Source of the DNA: UBA10649 sp963700255
GTDB taxonomy: Bacteria; Actinomycetota; Actinomycetes; S36-B12
NCBI GenBank assembly: GCA_963700255.1
Contig: CAVOWW010000012.1
Coordinates: 27,319 to 91,318 of the forward strand
Direction of reading: 5' to 3'
DNA length: 64,000 nucleotides
Numbering within the stretch: the first letter of the stretch is position 1; each line of letters starts with the position of its first letter. Both the position numbers and the translations under genes were made by a program. This document shows, in pieces, positions 16,573 through 25,547 of the stretch. Below the pieces are notes generated by a model that did no database searches, was not told the DNA's origin, and worked only from the letters and a program-made list of their open reading frames with translations.

Positions 16573-17931
16573 ATGCACGACGTCATCAACCCGGCCACCG
16601 AGCTCGTCGTGGCCTCGGTCCCGTCTGCATCGCTCGAGGAGACCGACGCGGCCATCGCGCGCGCGAAGGCCGCCCTGCCGGGCTGGCGCGACGTCGCGCC
16701 CGCGGACCGGGCGTCGATGCTGCGTCGCTTCTCCGACATCGTGCGCGAGCACAGCGAGGAACTGGCCCAGCTGGAGGTGGCCAACGCGGGTCACACGATC
16801 AGCAACGCACGCTGGGAGGCCAACAACGTCGCCAACGTCCTCGGCTACTACGCGGGCGCACCCGAGCGCATGTTCGGCCGGCAGATCCCGGTCGCGGGCG
16901 GCATCGACATCACCTTCAAGGAGCCGGTCGGCGTCGTCGGCATCATCGTCCCCTGGAACTTCCCCATGCCGATCGCCGGCTGGGGCTTCGCCCCCGCGCT
17001 GGCGGCGGGCTGCACCGTGGTCATGAAGCCGGCCGAGGTCACGCCGTTGACGGCCATCCGCCTGGGTGAGCTCGCGCTGGAGGCTGGCATCCCCGAGGAC
17101 GTCTTCATCGTGGTCCCGGGCAAGGGGTCTGTCGTCGGGCAGCGATTCGTCGACCATCCCGACGTGCGCAAGGTGGTGTTCACCGGCAGCACGGAGGTCG
17201 GCCAGCGGATCATGGCCGGCTGCGCGCAGCACGTGAAGGCCGTCACCCTGGAGCTCGGCGGCAAGAGCGCCAACGTCATCTTCGCCGACGCCGACCTCGA
17301 GAAGGCGGCCGCGACGGCACCGTACGGGGTGTTCGACAACGCCGGCCAGGACTGCTGCGCCCGTTCGCGCATCCTCGTCCAGCGGTCGGCGTTCGACCGG
17401 TTCATGGAGCTCTTCGAGACGGCGGTCAAGGGCGTCAAGGTCGGCGACCCGCTCCTGGACTCGACCGAGATGGGGCCGCTGATCACCAAGGCGCACCACG
17501 AGACCGTCGCGGGATTCCTCGACGGATCCGCCCCCATCGCCTTCCAGGGCGAGGCTCCCACCGGTCCCGGCTACTGGTTCCCCGCGACGGTCCTCGCCCC
17601 CGTCGACTCCACGGCGCGGGTGTTCCAGGAGGAGATCTTCGGGCCGGTCGTGTCGGTGACCACGTTCGAGGACGAGGCCGACGCGATCCGGCTGGCCAAC
17701 GACTCCGACTACGGGCTGTCCGGCTCGATCTGGACCCGGGACCTGAGCCGCGGGATCCGGGTCTCGCGCGGCATCGAGGCCGGGAACCTGTCGGTGAACT
17801 CGCACTCGTCCGTCCGCTACTGGACCCCGTTCGGCGGCTACAAGAAGTCCGGCCTCGGCCGCGAGCTCGGCCCGGACGCGCTGGACGCCTTCACCGAGAC
17901 CAAGAACGTCTTCATCAGCACCGAGGACTGA
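16573..17931 (+). CDS. Aldehyde dehydrogenase family protein
   Basis: NAD(P)-dependent aldehyde oxidase of 452 residues. The cofactor/oxyanion motif is PWNFPMPIAGW, the general base is Glu in LELGGKSAN, and the nucleophile lies in NAGQDCCARS, where the first Cys is in the canonical place. The N-terminus is about 30 residues shorter than many relatives but starts at ATG 16573 after AGGAG with no better upstream choice. It lies directly downstream of the glutamine-synthetase-like ligase and upstream of an SDR, so it would convert a gamma-glutamylated amino-aldehyde to the acid. That step is an inference from context. Confidence 0.9.
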   Translation: MHDVINPATELVVASVPSASLEETDAAIARAKAALPGWRDVAPADRASMLRRFSDIVREHSEELAQLEVANAGHTISNARWEANNVANVLGYYAGAPERMFGRQIPVAGGIDITFKEPVGVVGIIVPWNFPMPIAGWGFAPALAAGCTVVMKPAEVTPLTAIRLGELALEAGIPEDVFIVVPGKGSVVGQRFVDHPDVRKVVFTGSTEVGQRIMAGCAQHVKAVTLELGGKSANVIFADADLEKAAATAPYGVFDNAGQDCCARSRILVQRSAFDRFMELFETAVKGVKVGDPLLDSTEMGPLITKAHHETVAGFLDGSAPIAFQGEAPTGPGYWFPATVLAPVDSTARVFQEEIFGPVVSVTTFEDEADAIRLANDSDYGLSGSIWTRDLSRGIRVSRGIEAGNLSVNSHSSVRYWTPFGGYKKSGLGRELGPDALDAFTETKNVFISTED

Positions 17932-17945
17932 CCCCACCCACCCCG

Positions 17946-18003
17946 CGAGTGCGTGGTTGCGGCCCGGTCCGAGAGGCTGAGACGGTCCGCAACTACGCAC
18001 TCG
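17946..18003. repeat. Imperfect 17-bp inverted repeat between ALDH and SDR genes
   Basis: CGAGTGCGTGGTTGCGG at 17946-17962 faces CCGCAACTACGCACTCG at 17987-18003, with 16 of 17 positions paired. The intervening 24 nt are themselves partly self-complementary, so one long hairpin could form. It lies inside a same-strand gene series, so it may attenuate or stabilise the transcript. It differs in sequence from the 17-nt repeat family but shares the TACGC style. Confidence 0.85.
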
Positions 18004-18020
18004 GCAGATAGGAGATCCGC

Positions 18021-18800
18021 ATGAGTGACAGCAAGTGCCGCAGGCTCGAAGGACGCGTCGCCGTCGTCACGGGCGGGGCGAGCGGGATCGGCCTGGCGAC
18101 CGTCCGCCGGTTCGCTGACGAGGGTGCGCGCGTCGTCATCGGCGATCTCGACCCCACCAGCGGCGAGGCAGCCGCGGCTGAGGTCGACGGCCTGTTCATC
18201 CGCACGGATGTGACCAGCGCCGACGATGTGGCCGCGATGTTCGACACCGCCAAGTCGACCTACGGCAGCGTCGACATCGCCTTCAACAACGCCGGCATCT
18301 CACCGCCCGACGACGACTCGATCCTCGAGACCGGCATCGACGCATGGCGGCGCGTGCAGGAGGTCAACCTCACCTCGGTGTTCCTGTGCTGCAAGGCCGT
18401 GCTGCCGATCATGCTCGAGCAGGGCAAGGGCTCGATCATCAACACCGCGTCGTTCGTCGCCACCATGGCTGCCGCCACGTCGCAGATCTCGTACACGGCA
18501 TCCAAGGGCGGCGTCCTCGCCATGACCCGCGAGCTCGGCGTGCAGTTCGCGCGCTCCGGCGTGCGCGTCAACGCCCTGTCCCCCGGGCCCGTGAACACCC
18601 CGCTCCTGATCGAGCTCTTCGCGAAGGATCCCGAGCGCGCTGCCCGTCGTCTCGTGCACATCCCGATGGGTCGGTTCGGGCAGGCGGAGGAGCTCGCGGC
18701 GGCCGTCGCATTCCTTGCGAGCGACGACTCCTCGTTCATCACGGCGTCGAACTTCCTGGTCGACGGCGGCATCTCCGGGGCCTACGTCACGCCGCTGTAG
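18021..18800 (+). CDS. SDR family NAD(P)-dependent oxidoreductase
   Basis: Classical short-chain dehydrogenase/reductase of 259 residues. The cofactor motif is TGGASGIG (residues 17-24), with NNAG near residue 90, the catalytic Ser in NTASFVATM and the YTASK pair (Tyr and Lys). The C-terminal LVDGGISGAYVTPL is typical. A GGAG precedes the ATG at 18021. In the gamma-glutamyl cluster it is well placed to oxidise the alcohol end of a glutamylated amino alcohol, with the neighbouring aldehyde dehydrogenase completing the oxidation. It ends 13 bp before repeat locus B. Confidence 0.9.
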   Translation: MSDSKCRRLEGRVAVVTGGASGIGLATVRRFADEGARVVIGDLDPTSGEAAAAEVDGLFIRTDVTSADDVAAMFDTAKSTYGSVDIAFNNAGISPPDDDSILETGIDAWRRVQEVNLTSVFLCCKAVLPIMLEQGKGSIINTASFVATMAAATSQISYTASKGGVLAMTRELGVQFARSGVRVNALSPGPVNTPLLIELFAKDPERAARRLVHIPMGRFGQAEELAAAVAFLASDDSSFITASNFLVDGGISGAYVTPL

Positions 18801-18813
18801 CCCTTCGAACACC

Positions 18814-18887
18814 GCGAACGGTCACTACGCGCAAGCGCGTAGTGACCGTTCGCGCGTAGTGACCGTTCGCGCGTAGTGACCGTTCGC
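18814..18887. repeat. Intergenic repeat locus B: one forward and three reverse 17-nt units
   Basis: Between convergent genes, GCGAACGGTCACTACGCG at 18814-18831 faces three tandem reverse complements at 18836-18853, 18853-18870 and 18870-18887 (period exactly 17). The first two arms are separated by CAAG and form a perfect 18-bp stem. The last unit ends 2 bp before the stop codon of the next gene. Confidence 0.94.
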
Positions 18888-18889
18888 GA

Positions 18890-19603
18890 TCAGCTGGTGC
18901 GGAACCGGGACGCGGCCGCGACGAAGGCCTGCACCATGGGCAGGTCCGGCTCGCGGCGGTCCGGGTGCTCCGGGTGCCACTGGACCCCCAGGCAGAACGG
19001 CGTCGATGGGTCCTCACAGGCCTCGATGGTGCCGTCGGGAGCCCAGCCGGACACGACCAGGTCGCCGCACGACTCGACGGCCTGGTGATGCGACGAGTTC
19101 ACGACGATGGGCTCGGTGCCGAAGATCGAGGCCGCCAGCGAGCCCTCGACGAACCGGGCCTCGTGCTCGACGAACGCGCCCGGTCGCTCCCGGTGCACGA
19201 TCGAGTCGGGCACATCGGGCAGGTGCTGGATCAGCGAGCCACCGTGCGCCACCGCCATGATCTGCAGGCCGCGGCAGATGCCCAGCACCGGAAGGCCTCG
19301 GTCGCGCGCCCGCCTGTACAGCGCCAGCTCGGACTCGTCCCGCCCCGTGCGCGGGGCGTCTGCCGTCTCGTGCGGCTCGGCGTCGTAGCGCGTCGCATCG
19401 ATGTCGGCGCCGCCCGCCATGGCCAGGCCGTCCAGCCGGTCGACGGCCTCCGGCTCGACCCCCGGCGGCAGCAGCACGAGGTTCGCGCCGGCGGCTCGGA
19501 ACAGGTCGAGGTACCACTGCGGGATGAGCGCGGCAGGCAGTTCCCAGGCGCCCCAACGCGCCGGCTCGAGATAGCAGGACAGGCCAATGACGGGCGCAGG
19601 CAT
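18890..19603 (-). CDS. Gamma-glutamyl-gamma-aminobutyrate hydrolase family protein (peptidase C26, PuuD-like)
   Basis: Class I glutamine-amidotransferase-fold hydrolase of 237 residues that cleaves gamma-glutamyl amide bonds. The nucleophile is in LGICRGLQIM, and the His-Glu pair is in VQWHPEHP. The early motif GLAMAGGADIDATRY matches the PuuD family. It starts at ATG 19603, 5 bp after the LacI stop, and is co-transcribed with that regulator. It is convergent with the ligase/ALDH/SDR genes. Functionally it would release glutamate and the oxidised product from the glutamylated intermediate. Confidence 0.9.
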   Translation of the reverse strand: MPAPVIGLSCYLEPARWGAWELPAALIPQWYLDLFRAAGANLVLLPPGVEPEAVDRLDGLAMAGGADIDATRYDAEPHETADAPRTGRDESELALYRRARDRGLPVLGICRGLQIMAVAHGGSLIQHLPDVPDSIVHRERPGAFVEHEARFVEGSLAASIFGTEPIVVNSSHHQAVESCGDLVVSGWAPDGTIEACEDPSTPFCLGVQWHPEHPDRREPDLPMVQAFVAAASRFRTS

Positions 19604-19608
19604 GCCGG

Positions 19609-20643
19609 TCAGTCTGCCATCGCCGGGGCGGGTCCCGTGCTGCTGCGAACGACGAGCTCCGGACGGAACACGAACTCGTCGCGGGGTGCGGGAGTCCCGT
19701 TGACGCCGTCGAGGAGAGCCTGGACGGCCGCCGTCCCCATGGCGGACACCGCCTGGCGGACCGTCGTGAGCGGCGGGTCGGTGAAGGCGATCAGCCGGGA
19801 GTCGTCGTAGCCCACGACCGACACGTCCTCCGGCACGCGCAGTCCGCGCTGGCGGATCGTCCTGATCGCGCCCAGGGCCATGAGGTCCGATCCGCACACG
19901 ATCGCGGTCACGCCGAGGCCCAGCAGGTGATGGGCCGCCGCTTGGCCGCCCTCCACCGCGAAGAGCGAGTGCGACACCAGGCTCGCGGCCTCCTCCGGCC
20001 CGATCCCGGTGAGCCGGGTCATGGAGGCCATGAACGCCGCCCGCTTGCGGACGACCGGGACGAAGCGCACCGGACCGACCGCCAGCCCGATGCGCGTGTG
20101 GCCCATGGAGGTGAGGTGAGTGACGGCGAGATCCATGGCGGCGGCATCGTCGTCGGAGATGAAGGGTGCGTCGATGCCCTCGGCGTAGCCGTTGACGAGC
20201 ACGATCGGGAGCCCGCGGTCGACGAGCGTGGAGTACGGGGAGTGGTCGGCATTCACGTCGGCATGCATGCCGGACACGAAGATGATCCCCGCCACGCCTC
20301 GGTCGAGCAGCAGCTCGACGTACTCGTCCTCCGTGACGCCGCCGGGCGTCTGCGTGCACAGCACCGGCGTGTAGCCGTGCTGCGCGAGCAGGGTCTCCAT
20401 CACCTGCGCGAAGGCCGGGAAGATCGGGTTCTCGAGCTCGGGGACGATCAGCCCGACGAGGCCGGACCGGCCGCGCAGCCGCATGGGCCGCTCGTAGCCC
20501 AGGACGTCGAGGGCGGTCAGCACCGCCTGCCGCGTCGCGGTGGACACTCCGGGACGGTCGTTCAGGACCCGGGAGACGGTCGCCTCACTGACCCCCGCCT
20601 GCTCGGCGATGTCGGACAGTCGGGCGCGCGGGTTCTCGCTCAC
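19609..20643 (-). CDS. LacI family transcriptional regulator
   Basis: Repressor of about 344 residues: an N-terminal helix-turn-helix (RLSDIAEQAGVSEATVSRVL) with the hinge region after it, then a periplasmic-binding-protein-like effector domain (GLIVPELENPIFPAFAQVME onward). GTG 20643 is chosen because it puts the HTH at the usual distance from the start. A further ATG at 20676 would add 11 residues without visible homology and would leave only 17 bp to the divergent gene. Neither start has a strong ribosome-binding site. It is co-directional with the PuuD-like hydrolase, so it probably controls the amine cluster. Confidence 0.87.
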   Translation of the reverse strand: MSENPRARLSDIAEQAGVSEATVSRVLNDRPGVSTATRQAVLTALDVLGYERPMRLRGRSGLVGLIVPELENPIFPAFAQVMETLLAQHGYTPVLCTQTPGGVTEDEYVELLLDRGVAGIIFVSGMHADVNADHSPYSTLVDRGLPIVLVNGYAEGIDAPFISDDDAAAMDLAVTHLTSMGHTRIGLAVGPVRFVPVVRKRAAFMASMTRLTGIGPEEAASLVSHSLFAVEGGQAAAHHLLGLGVTAIVCGSDLMALGAIRTIRQRGLRVPEDVSVVGYDDSRLIAFTDPPLTTVRQAVSAMGTAAVQALLDGVNGTPAPRDEFVFRPELVVRSSTGPAPAMAD

Positions 20644-20693
20644 AACCGTCAGCCTATGGCCCACGAACGCCGTCATCGTGAAAGGCTGCAGCC

Positions 20694-21962
20694 GTGCGAC
20701 TCACCGGAAGCCTCGACGAGCCCGAGCTGGCCTTCCTGCCATGGCGCACTCCTCTTGAGGAGTGGCCGGAGGACCTGGTCGTCGCGCTCCCGCGAGGCAT
20801 CTCCCGGCACATCGTCCGGTTCGTGCGCATCAACGGCGTCGTCTACGCCGTCAAGGAGGTGGAGGAGCACTACGCCACCCGGGAGTACGAGCTCCTGTTC
20901 GACCTGGTTCGACGCGGGCTCCCGACCGTCGAGCCGGTCGGGGTCGTGCTGGACCGCAGCACCGACGACGACGAGCCGCTGCCGGCCGGCCTCATCACCC
21001 GGCACCTCGAGTTCTCCCTCCCCTACCGCGCCCTCTTCTCGTCGAGCCTGCGGCTGGAGACCGCGCACCGGCTGCTCGACGCCCTCGCCGTCCTGCTCGT
21101 CCAGCTGCACCTGGCCGGCTTCTCCTGGAACGACTGCTCGCTGTCCAACACCCTCTTCCGGCGCGACGCCGGCGCCTTCGCGGCCTACCTGGTGGACGCC
21201 GAGACCGGTGAGCTGCATCCCACGCTGACGGACGGCCAGCGCACCTACGACCTCGAGACCGCCGCCACGAACGTCGCCGGGGAGCTCATGGACCTGCAGG
21301 CGGGCGGGCGCCTTCATGAGGGCATCGACCCCATCGTCACGGGCGTCAGCCTGCGCACCCGCTACGACCAGCTGTGGGACGAGGTCACCGGCCCCCTGGT
21401 GATCACGCGTGAGGACCGGTACCCGCTCGAGGCCCGGGTGCGGCGCCTGAACACGCTGGGGTTCGACGTCGCCGAGCTCCAGGTCAGCACGCAGGCGGAC
21501 GGCGAGCACATCACCGTGGCCCCCAAGGTCGTCGATGCCGGCCACCACTCGCGCCGGCTGATGCAGCTGACCGGCCTCGATGTCGAGGAGAACCAGGCCC
21601 AACGACTGCTCAACGACCTCGACTCGTTCCGAATCAAGGTCGGTCTCGGGCGGGAGGACGAGGAGATCGCGGCGCACCGCTGGGTGACGGAGCGCTTCGA
21701 GCGGGTGATGTCCGAGGTGCCGCCCGCCATGCGCGGCAAGCTGGAGCCCGCGCAGATCTTCCACGAGGTCCTCGAGCACCGCTGGTTCATGTCCGAGCAT
21801 GCGGGCGCAAGCGTGGCCTTCGAGGATGCGATCAGCGACTACATCACTTCGATCCTGGCCGCCAAGCCCGACGAGCAGGCCGTTCTCGGAGCACGCGCAG
21901 GAACCCCGAGCGACGACACCGCTAGCCTCCGCATCGTGCTGCCACCGGAGGAGCCTGCGTGA
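20694..21962 (+). CDS. DUF4032 domain-containing protein (kinase-like fold)
   Basis: A 422-residue protein recognisable as the actinobacterial DUF4032 family. The N-terminal part looks like a lipopolysaccharide-kinase-type fold: GISRHIVRFVRINGVVYAVKE resembles a beta-sheet with the nucleotide Lys, and LHLAGFSWNDCSLSNTLF resembles a catalytic loop. The C-terminal ~140 residues carry the DUF itself. The biochemical role of the family is not established. It starts with GTG at 20694, divergent from the LacI regulator. Its stop overlaps the GTG of the antiporter gene by 4 bp, implying co-translation. Confidence 0.82.
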   Translation: MRLTGSLDEPELAFLPWRTPLEEWPEDLVVALPRGISRHIVRFVRINGVVYAVKEVEEHYATREYELLFDLVRRGLPTVEPVGVVLDRSTDDDEPLPAGLITRHLEFSLPYRALFSSSLRLETAHRLLDALAVLLVQLHLAGFSWNDCSLSNTLFRRDAGAFAAYLVDAETGELHPTLTDGQRTYDLETAATNVAGELMDLQAGGRLHEGIDPIVTGVSLRTRYDQLWDEVTGPLVITREDRYPLEARVRRLNTLGFDVAELQVSTQADGEHITVAPKVVDAGHHSRRLMQLTGLDVEENQAQRLLNDLDSFRIKVGLGREDEEIAAHRWVTERFERVMSEVPPAMRGKLEPAQIFHEVLEHRWFMSEHAGASVAFEDAISDYITSILAAKPDEQAVLGARAGTPSDDTASLRIVLPPEEPA

Positions 21963-23152
21963 GCGAGGAGTTCAGGTCGCTCGTCGTCATCGCCGCGATC
22001 GCCGCTTTCGTCCCGCTGCTCGTCGGCCTGTTCCGCATCAAGGTCGCCGAGGTGGTGCTCCTGCTGGGTGCGGGCATCATCTTCGGCCCCGAGGTGATCG
22101 GCTGGGTCCAGGTCGACGCCTCGATCGAGCTGCTGTCCGAGCTCGGCCTCGGCCTGCTCTTCTTCCTCGCCGGGATGGAGCTCGAGCAGCGCGCCATCCG
22201 CGGCCAGAGCGGTCGGCTGGCAGCCATCGGCTGGTTCATCTCGCTCGCCGTCGCTGCGCTCGCCGCCATCGTGATGACGGCCACCGGGAAGATCCACGAC
22301 ACCCTCGGCGTCGCGATCGCCCTGACGTCGACGGCACTCGGCACGCTGCTGCCGGTCCTGCGCGACCGTGGCGAGCTGAACACCCGGTTCGGCACCTTCT
22401 TCATGGGGGCAGGCGCCTGGGGGGAGTTCGGACCGATCATCGCCATCTCGGTGCTGCTCGGCACCAAGTCGTCGTTCGTGGCCATCCTCAGCCTCATCGG
22501 CTTCGCGGTCGTCGCTCTCATCCTGGCGACCCTTCCCGCCCGGCTGGCGGGCGACCGCGTGCGCGGGATCCTCGAGCGTGGCCATCACACCAGCTCGCAG
22601 ACGGCGCTGCGCTTCACGATGCTGCTGCTCATCCTGCTGCTGGCCCTGGCCGGCACCTTCGGCCTCGACGTGGTGCTCGGCGCGTTCGTCGCGGGCATCA
22701 TCGTCCGGCGCTTCTCGCCCCCGACAGAGGAGTCCGTCCTTCAGGGCAAGATCGAGGCGATCGGCTTCGGCTTCCTCATCCCGCTGTTCTTCGTCGTCTC
22801 AGGCGCGAACCTCGACATCGTCTCGATCATCGAGAATCCCGTGCCGATGCTGAGGTTCTTCGTCTACATCGTCATCGCCCGCGGGCTGGTGCAGTACGTC
22901 GTCTACCGGCACGCCATTCCCGACCGGCGCGAGCGGGCGCGCTTCTCCCTCTACGTCGCCACCGGCCTGCCCATCATCGTGGCGATCACGAGCATCGAGG
23001 TGCAGGCAGGGGTGATGCTCGCCCCCAACGCGGCTGCGCTTGTCGGGGCCGGCGCCCTGACGGTGCTCGTGTTCCCCCTCGTCGGCGACCGCCTCGTGCG
23101 CGGCCGGCCACCCGCCGTGCAGGATCAGGATCGGGCCGAGAACACCGTCTGA
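21959..23152 (+). CDS. Cation:proton antiporter (CPA2 family)
   Basis: Membrane exchanger of 397 residues with about 12 helices in the Na+/H+ exchanger superfamily. Helix-rich motifs include LGLGLLFFLAGMELEQ, the core of the transporter fold, and TSTALGTLLPVLRD. There is no C-terminal RCK/TrkA domain, so it is a short version compared with KefB/C. It is coupled to DUF4032 by a GTGA overlap. The 3' end overlaps the convergent rlmB gene by 28 bp. Whether it moves Na+ or K+ cannot be read from the sequence. Confidence 0.86.
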   Translation: MSEEFRSLVVIAAIAAFVPLLVGLFRIKVAEVVLLLGAGIIFGPEVIGWVQVDASIELLSELGLGLLFFLAGMELEQRAIRGQSGRLAAIGWFISLAVAALAAIVMTATGKIHDTLGVAIALTSTALGTLLPVLRDRGELNTRFGTFFMGAGAWGEFGPIIAISVLLGTKSSFVAILSLIGFAVVALILATLPARLAGDRVRGILERGHHTSSQTALRFTMLLLILLLALAGTFGLDVVLGAFVAGIIVRRFSPPTEESVLQGKIEAIGFGFLIPLFFVVSGANLDIVSIIENPVPMLRFFVYIVIARGLVQYVVYRHAIPDRRERARFSLYVATGLPIIVAITSIEVQAGVMLAPNAAALVGAGALTVLVFPLVGDRLVRGRPPAVQDQDRAENTV

Positions 23153-24078
23153 AGGACGATCCCCGCCGCGACCGAGGCGTTCAGAGACTCGACGCCGCCC
23201 ACCATCGGGATGCTGACGCGCCAGTCGCAGTTCTGCCCGACGAGCCGGGACAGGCCCGCCCCCTCCGCGCCGATGACGATGACCAGGGGATCCGTCAGGA
23301 CGGAGCGATCAAGCTGGCCGAGGTCGACGTCGGCGTCGGCCGCCAGTCCGATGACGGTGAACCCGCCCTTCTGCACGTCCTGCAGGGTTCGCGTCATGTT
23401 CGTGACCTGGGCCACCGGCACCCGGGAGAGCGCGCCCGCGGAGGTCTTCCACGCCGAGGCTGTGACGCCGACAGAGCGACGCGTCGGGACGATGATGCCG
23501 TCGGCGCCGAAGGCCGCGGCCGACCGCGCGATGGCGCCCAGGTTCCGCGGGTCGGTGACGCCGTCGAGAGCCACGAGCAGGGTGGCGTTAGCGAGGTCGC
23601 GGATGTCGGAGTACTTGTACTCCGGCACCGACAGCACGAGGCCCTGGTGCACCCCGCCCTCGGTCATGCGGTCGAGCTCGGTCTTGGCGACCTCCATGAT
23701 GGGAATGCCCTTGGCCACCGCGATCCGCATCGACTCGCGCAGGCGGTCGTCGGCCTCGGCCTTCGCCTGGACGTAGAGCGCGGTCGCGGGGATGCCCGCG
23801 CGCAGGGCCTCGACGATCGGGTTCCGGCCCATCAGGACGCTGCCCGCCGACCGTCGCGACGAACGACGGGCGCCCCCGGCGCCCTTGGTCGTGGATTCCG
23901 CGCGCTTCTTCGCAGCGCGGTCGCGCCGGGCGGCCGGATGATGCGGGCGCTCGGTCGCCTTGGGCGTGGGCCCCCGGCCCTCCAGCTTGGCGCGCCGCTG
24001 CCCGCCCGAGCCGACCGTCGCACCCTTCTTGGTGCCTTCCTTGCGCATTGCTCCTCGGCGCTGCGAGTTCCCTGCCAT
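23125..24078 (-). CDS. rlmB: 23S rRNA (guanosine-2'-O-)-methyltransferase RlmB-like (SpoU family)
   Basis: SAM-dependent RNA 2'-O-methyltransferase of 317 residues. The first ~75 residues are a basic, Gly/Arg/Lys-rich tail common in actinobacterial versions. A small substrate-binding domain (GRNPIVEALRAG) is followed by the SPOUT knot with motifs DGVTDPRNLGAIARSA, VIGAEGAGLSRLV and IPMVGGVESLNASVA. The ATG at 24078 is preceded by AGGAGG. It lies just downstream of cysS, the order also seen in mycobacteria. Its end overlaps the antiporter gene on the opposite strand. Confidence 0.92.
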   Translation of the reverse strand: MAGNSQRRGAMRKEGTKKGATVGSGGQRRAKLEGRGPTPKATERPHHPAARRDRAAKKRAESTTKGAGGARRSSRRSAGSVLMGRNPIVEALRAGIPATALYVQAKAEADDRLRESMRIAVAKGIPIMEVAKTELDRMTEGGVHQGLVLSVPEYKYSDIRDLANATLLVALDGVTDPRNLGAIARSAAAFGADGIIVPTRRSVGVTASAWKTSAGALSRVPVAQVTNMTRTLQDVQKGGFTVIGLAADADVDLGQLDRSVLTDPLVIVIGAEGAGLSRLVGQNCDWRVSIPMVGGVESLNASVAAGIVLQTVFSARS

Positions 24079-24094
24079 CGCTGTCCTCCTGGTC

Positions 24095-25504
24095 TCAGTC
24101 GCCCAGCGACCAGCGGACACCATGGGCGGTGTCCTCGACCTGGATGCCGATTCCGTCAAGCCCGTCGCGGATCGCGTCCGCGGCTGCATAGTCCTTGCGT
24201 GCCCTCGCCTCGGCGCGCTGGGCGAGGACCACCTGCACCAGCGCATCGATGACCTCGGTCTGCCGCTGGCCGCCCGCGCCGCCTGACTCGATCCAGGGCT
24301 CCGCCCACGGGTTCAGACCCAGCACGTCGACCATGGCCACGACGGCCTGGAACGCACCGGACACCGCGGCGGTGTCATCGGCAGCCAGCGCAGCGTTGCC
24401 CGCACGCACCTGCTCGTGCACGACCGCCAACGCCTGCGGCACCGCGATGTCATCGTCCATCGCCGCGTCGAACGCCTCAGGTCGCGCCTGCGGCTGGACC
24501 TCGGGCACCCCCGCGACCCCGAGCGCCTCCGCGGCACGCTGGAGGAACCCCTCGATGCGCCGGTATCCCTGCCCCGCCTCCGCGACCGACTCGTCCGAGT
24601 ACTCCTGCATGGAGCGGTAGTGCGAGCCGGCGAGGTAGTAGCGCAACTCCACCGGGCGCACGCGCTGCACGACCTCGTCGACGAGCAGCGAGTTGCCGAG
24701 CGACTTGCTCATCTTCTCGCCGGCCGTGGTGACCCAGGCGTTGTGCAGCCAGTAGTTGGCGAACGAGTCGCCCGCTGCCTTCGACTGCGCGATCTCGTTC
24801 TCATGATGCGGGAACACCAGGTCGAGGCCGCCCCCGTGGATGTCGAAGGCGGGCCCGAGGTACTTCGCGGCCATGGCCGAGCACTCGAGGTGCCAGCCGG
24901 GGCGGCCGGGCCCCCACGGGGTGTCCCACGCGGGCTCGCCGGGCTTGGCCGCCTTCCACATCGCGAAGTCGCGGGCGTCGCGCTTGGCGGACGCGTCGGA
25001 GTCCGCCGCCGGCAGCATCTCGTCGATGCGCTGGCCGCTGAGGGATCCGTACCCGGGGAAGGCACGAACGTCGAAGTAGACATCCCCCTCGGCCGCATAG
25101 CCGTGCCCGTCGTCGATGAGGCGCTGCATGAGCGTGATCATCTCCGGGACGTGCCCGGTGGCGCGCGGCTCATAGGTGGGCGTCAGGCACCCGAGCACGT
25201 CGTAGGCACGCGCGAAGGCGCGCTCGTTGCGCATGGCGACGTCCCAGTACGGGATGCCGTCGCGCTCGGCGTTGGCGATGATCTTGTCGTCGATGTCGGT
25301 CACGTTGCGGATGAAGGTCACCTCGTACCCGCGGGCGGTCAGCCACCGGCGGATGACGTCGAAGGCGACCCCGCTGCGGATGTGACCCACATGGGGCGGC
25401 GCCTGGACGGTGGCCCCGCACAGGTAGATGCCCGCCTTGCCGTCCTCGATGGGGACGAAGTCCCGCACGGAGCGCGTTGCAGTGTCATAGAAGCGGAGGG
25501 CCAC
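24095..25504 (-). CDS. cysS: Cysteine--tRNA ligase
   Basis: Class I aminoacyl-tRNA synthetase of 469 residues, normal length. It has YLCGATVQAPPHVGHIRSG (zinc Cys and HIGH-type motif), the second zinc region WHLECSAMA with HIHGGGLDLVFPHHENE, and KMSKSLGN as the KMSKS loop. The paralogue MshC of mycothiol synthesis is similar, but the length, the PPHVGH motif and the rlmB-cysS-ispF-ispD-carD neighbourhood indicate CysS. GTG start at 25504. It lies 43 bp downstream of ispF in the same direction. Confidence 0.95.
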   Translation of the reverse strand: MALRFYDTATRSVRDFVPIEDGKAGIYLCGATVQAPPHVGHIRSGVAFDVIRRWLTARGYEVTFIRNVTDIDDKIIANAERDGIPYWDVAMRNERAFARAYDVLGCLTPTYEPRATGHVPEMITLMQRLIDDGHGYAAEGDVYFDVRAFPGYGSLSGQRIDEMLPAADSDASAKRDARDFAMWKAAKPGEPAWDTPWGPGRPGWHLECSAMAAKYLGPAFDIHGGGLDLVFPHHENEIAQSKAAGDSFANYWLHNAWVTTAGEKMSKSLGNSLLVDEVVQRVRPVELRYYLAGSHYRSMQEYSDESVAEAGQGYRRIEGFLQRAAEALGVAGVPEVQPQARPEAFDAAMDDDIAVPQALAVVHEQVRAGNAALAADDTAAVSGAFQAVVAMVDVLGLNPWAEPWIESGGAGGQRQTEVIDALVQVVLAQRAEARARKDYAAADAIRDGLDGIGIQVEDTAHGVRWSLGD

Positions 25505-25547
25505 GGGTCGAAGAGTACCGACCCGTGGCGATGCCTCCGCCTCACGG

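Noticed and set aside
14854..18000. A 1048-residue minus-strand open frame antisense to the ligase and ALDH genes
   Set aside because: It has no recognisable domain, is Arg/Gly/Asp-rich as expected for the complement of GC-rich coding DNA, and lies fully opposite genes with clear motifs.
20644..20676. Longer start of the LacI regulator at ATG 20676
   Set aside because: It adds non-conserved residues and leaves almost no space for the divergent promoter; kept only as an alternative.
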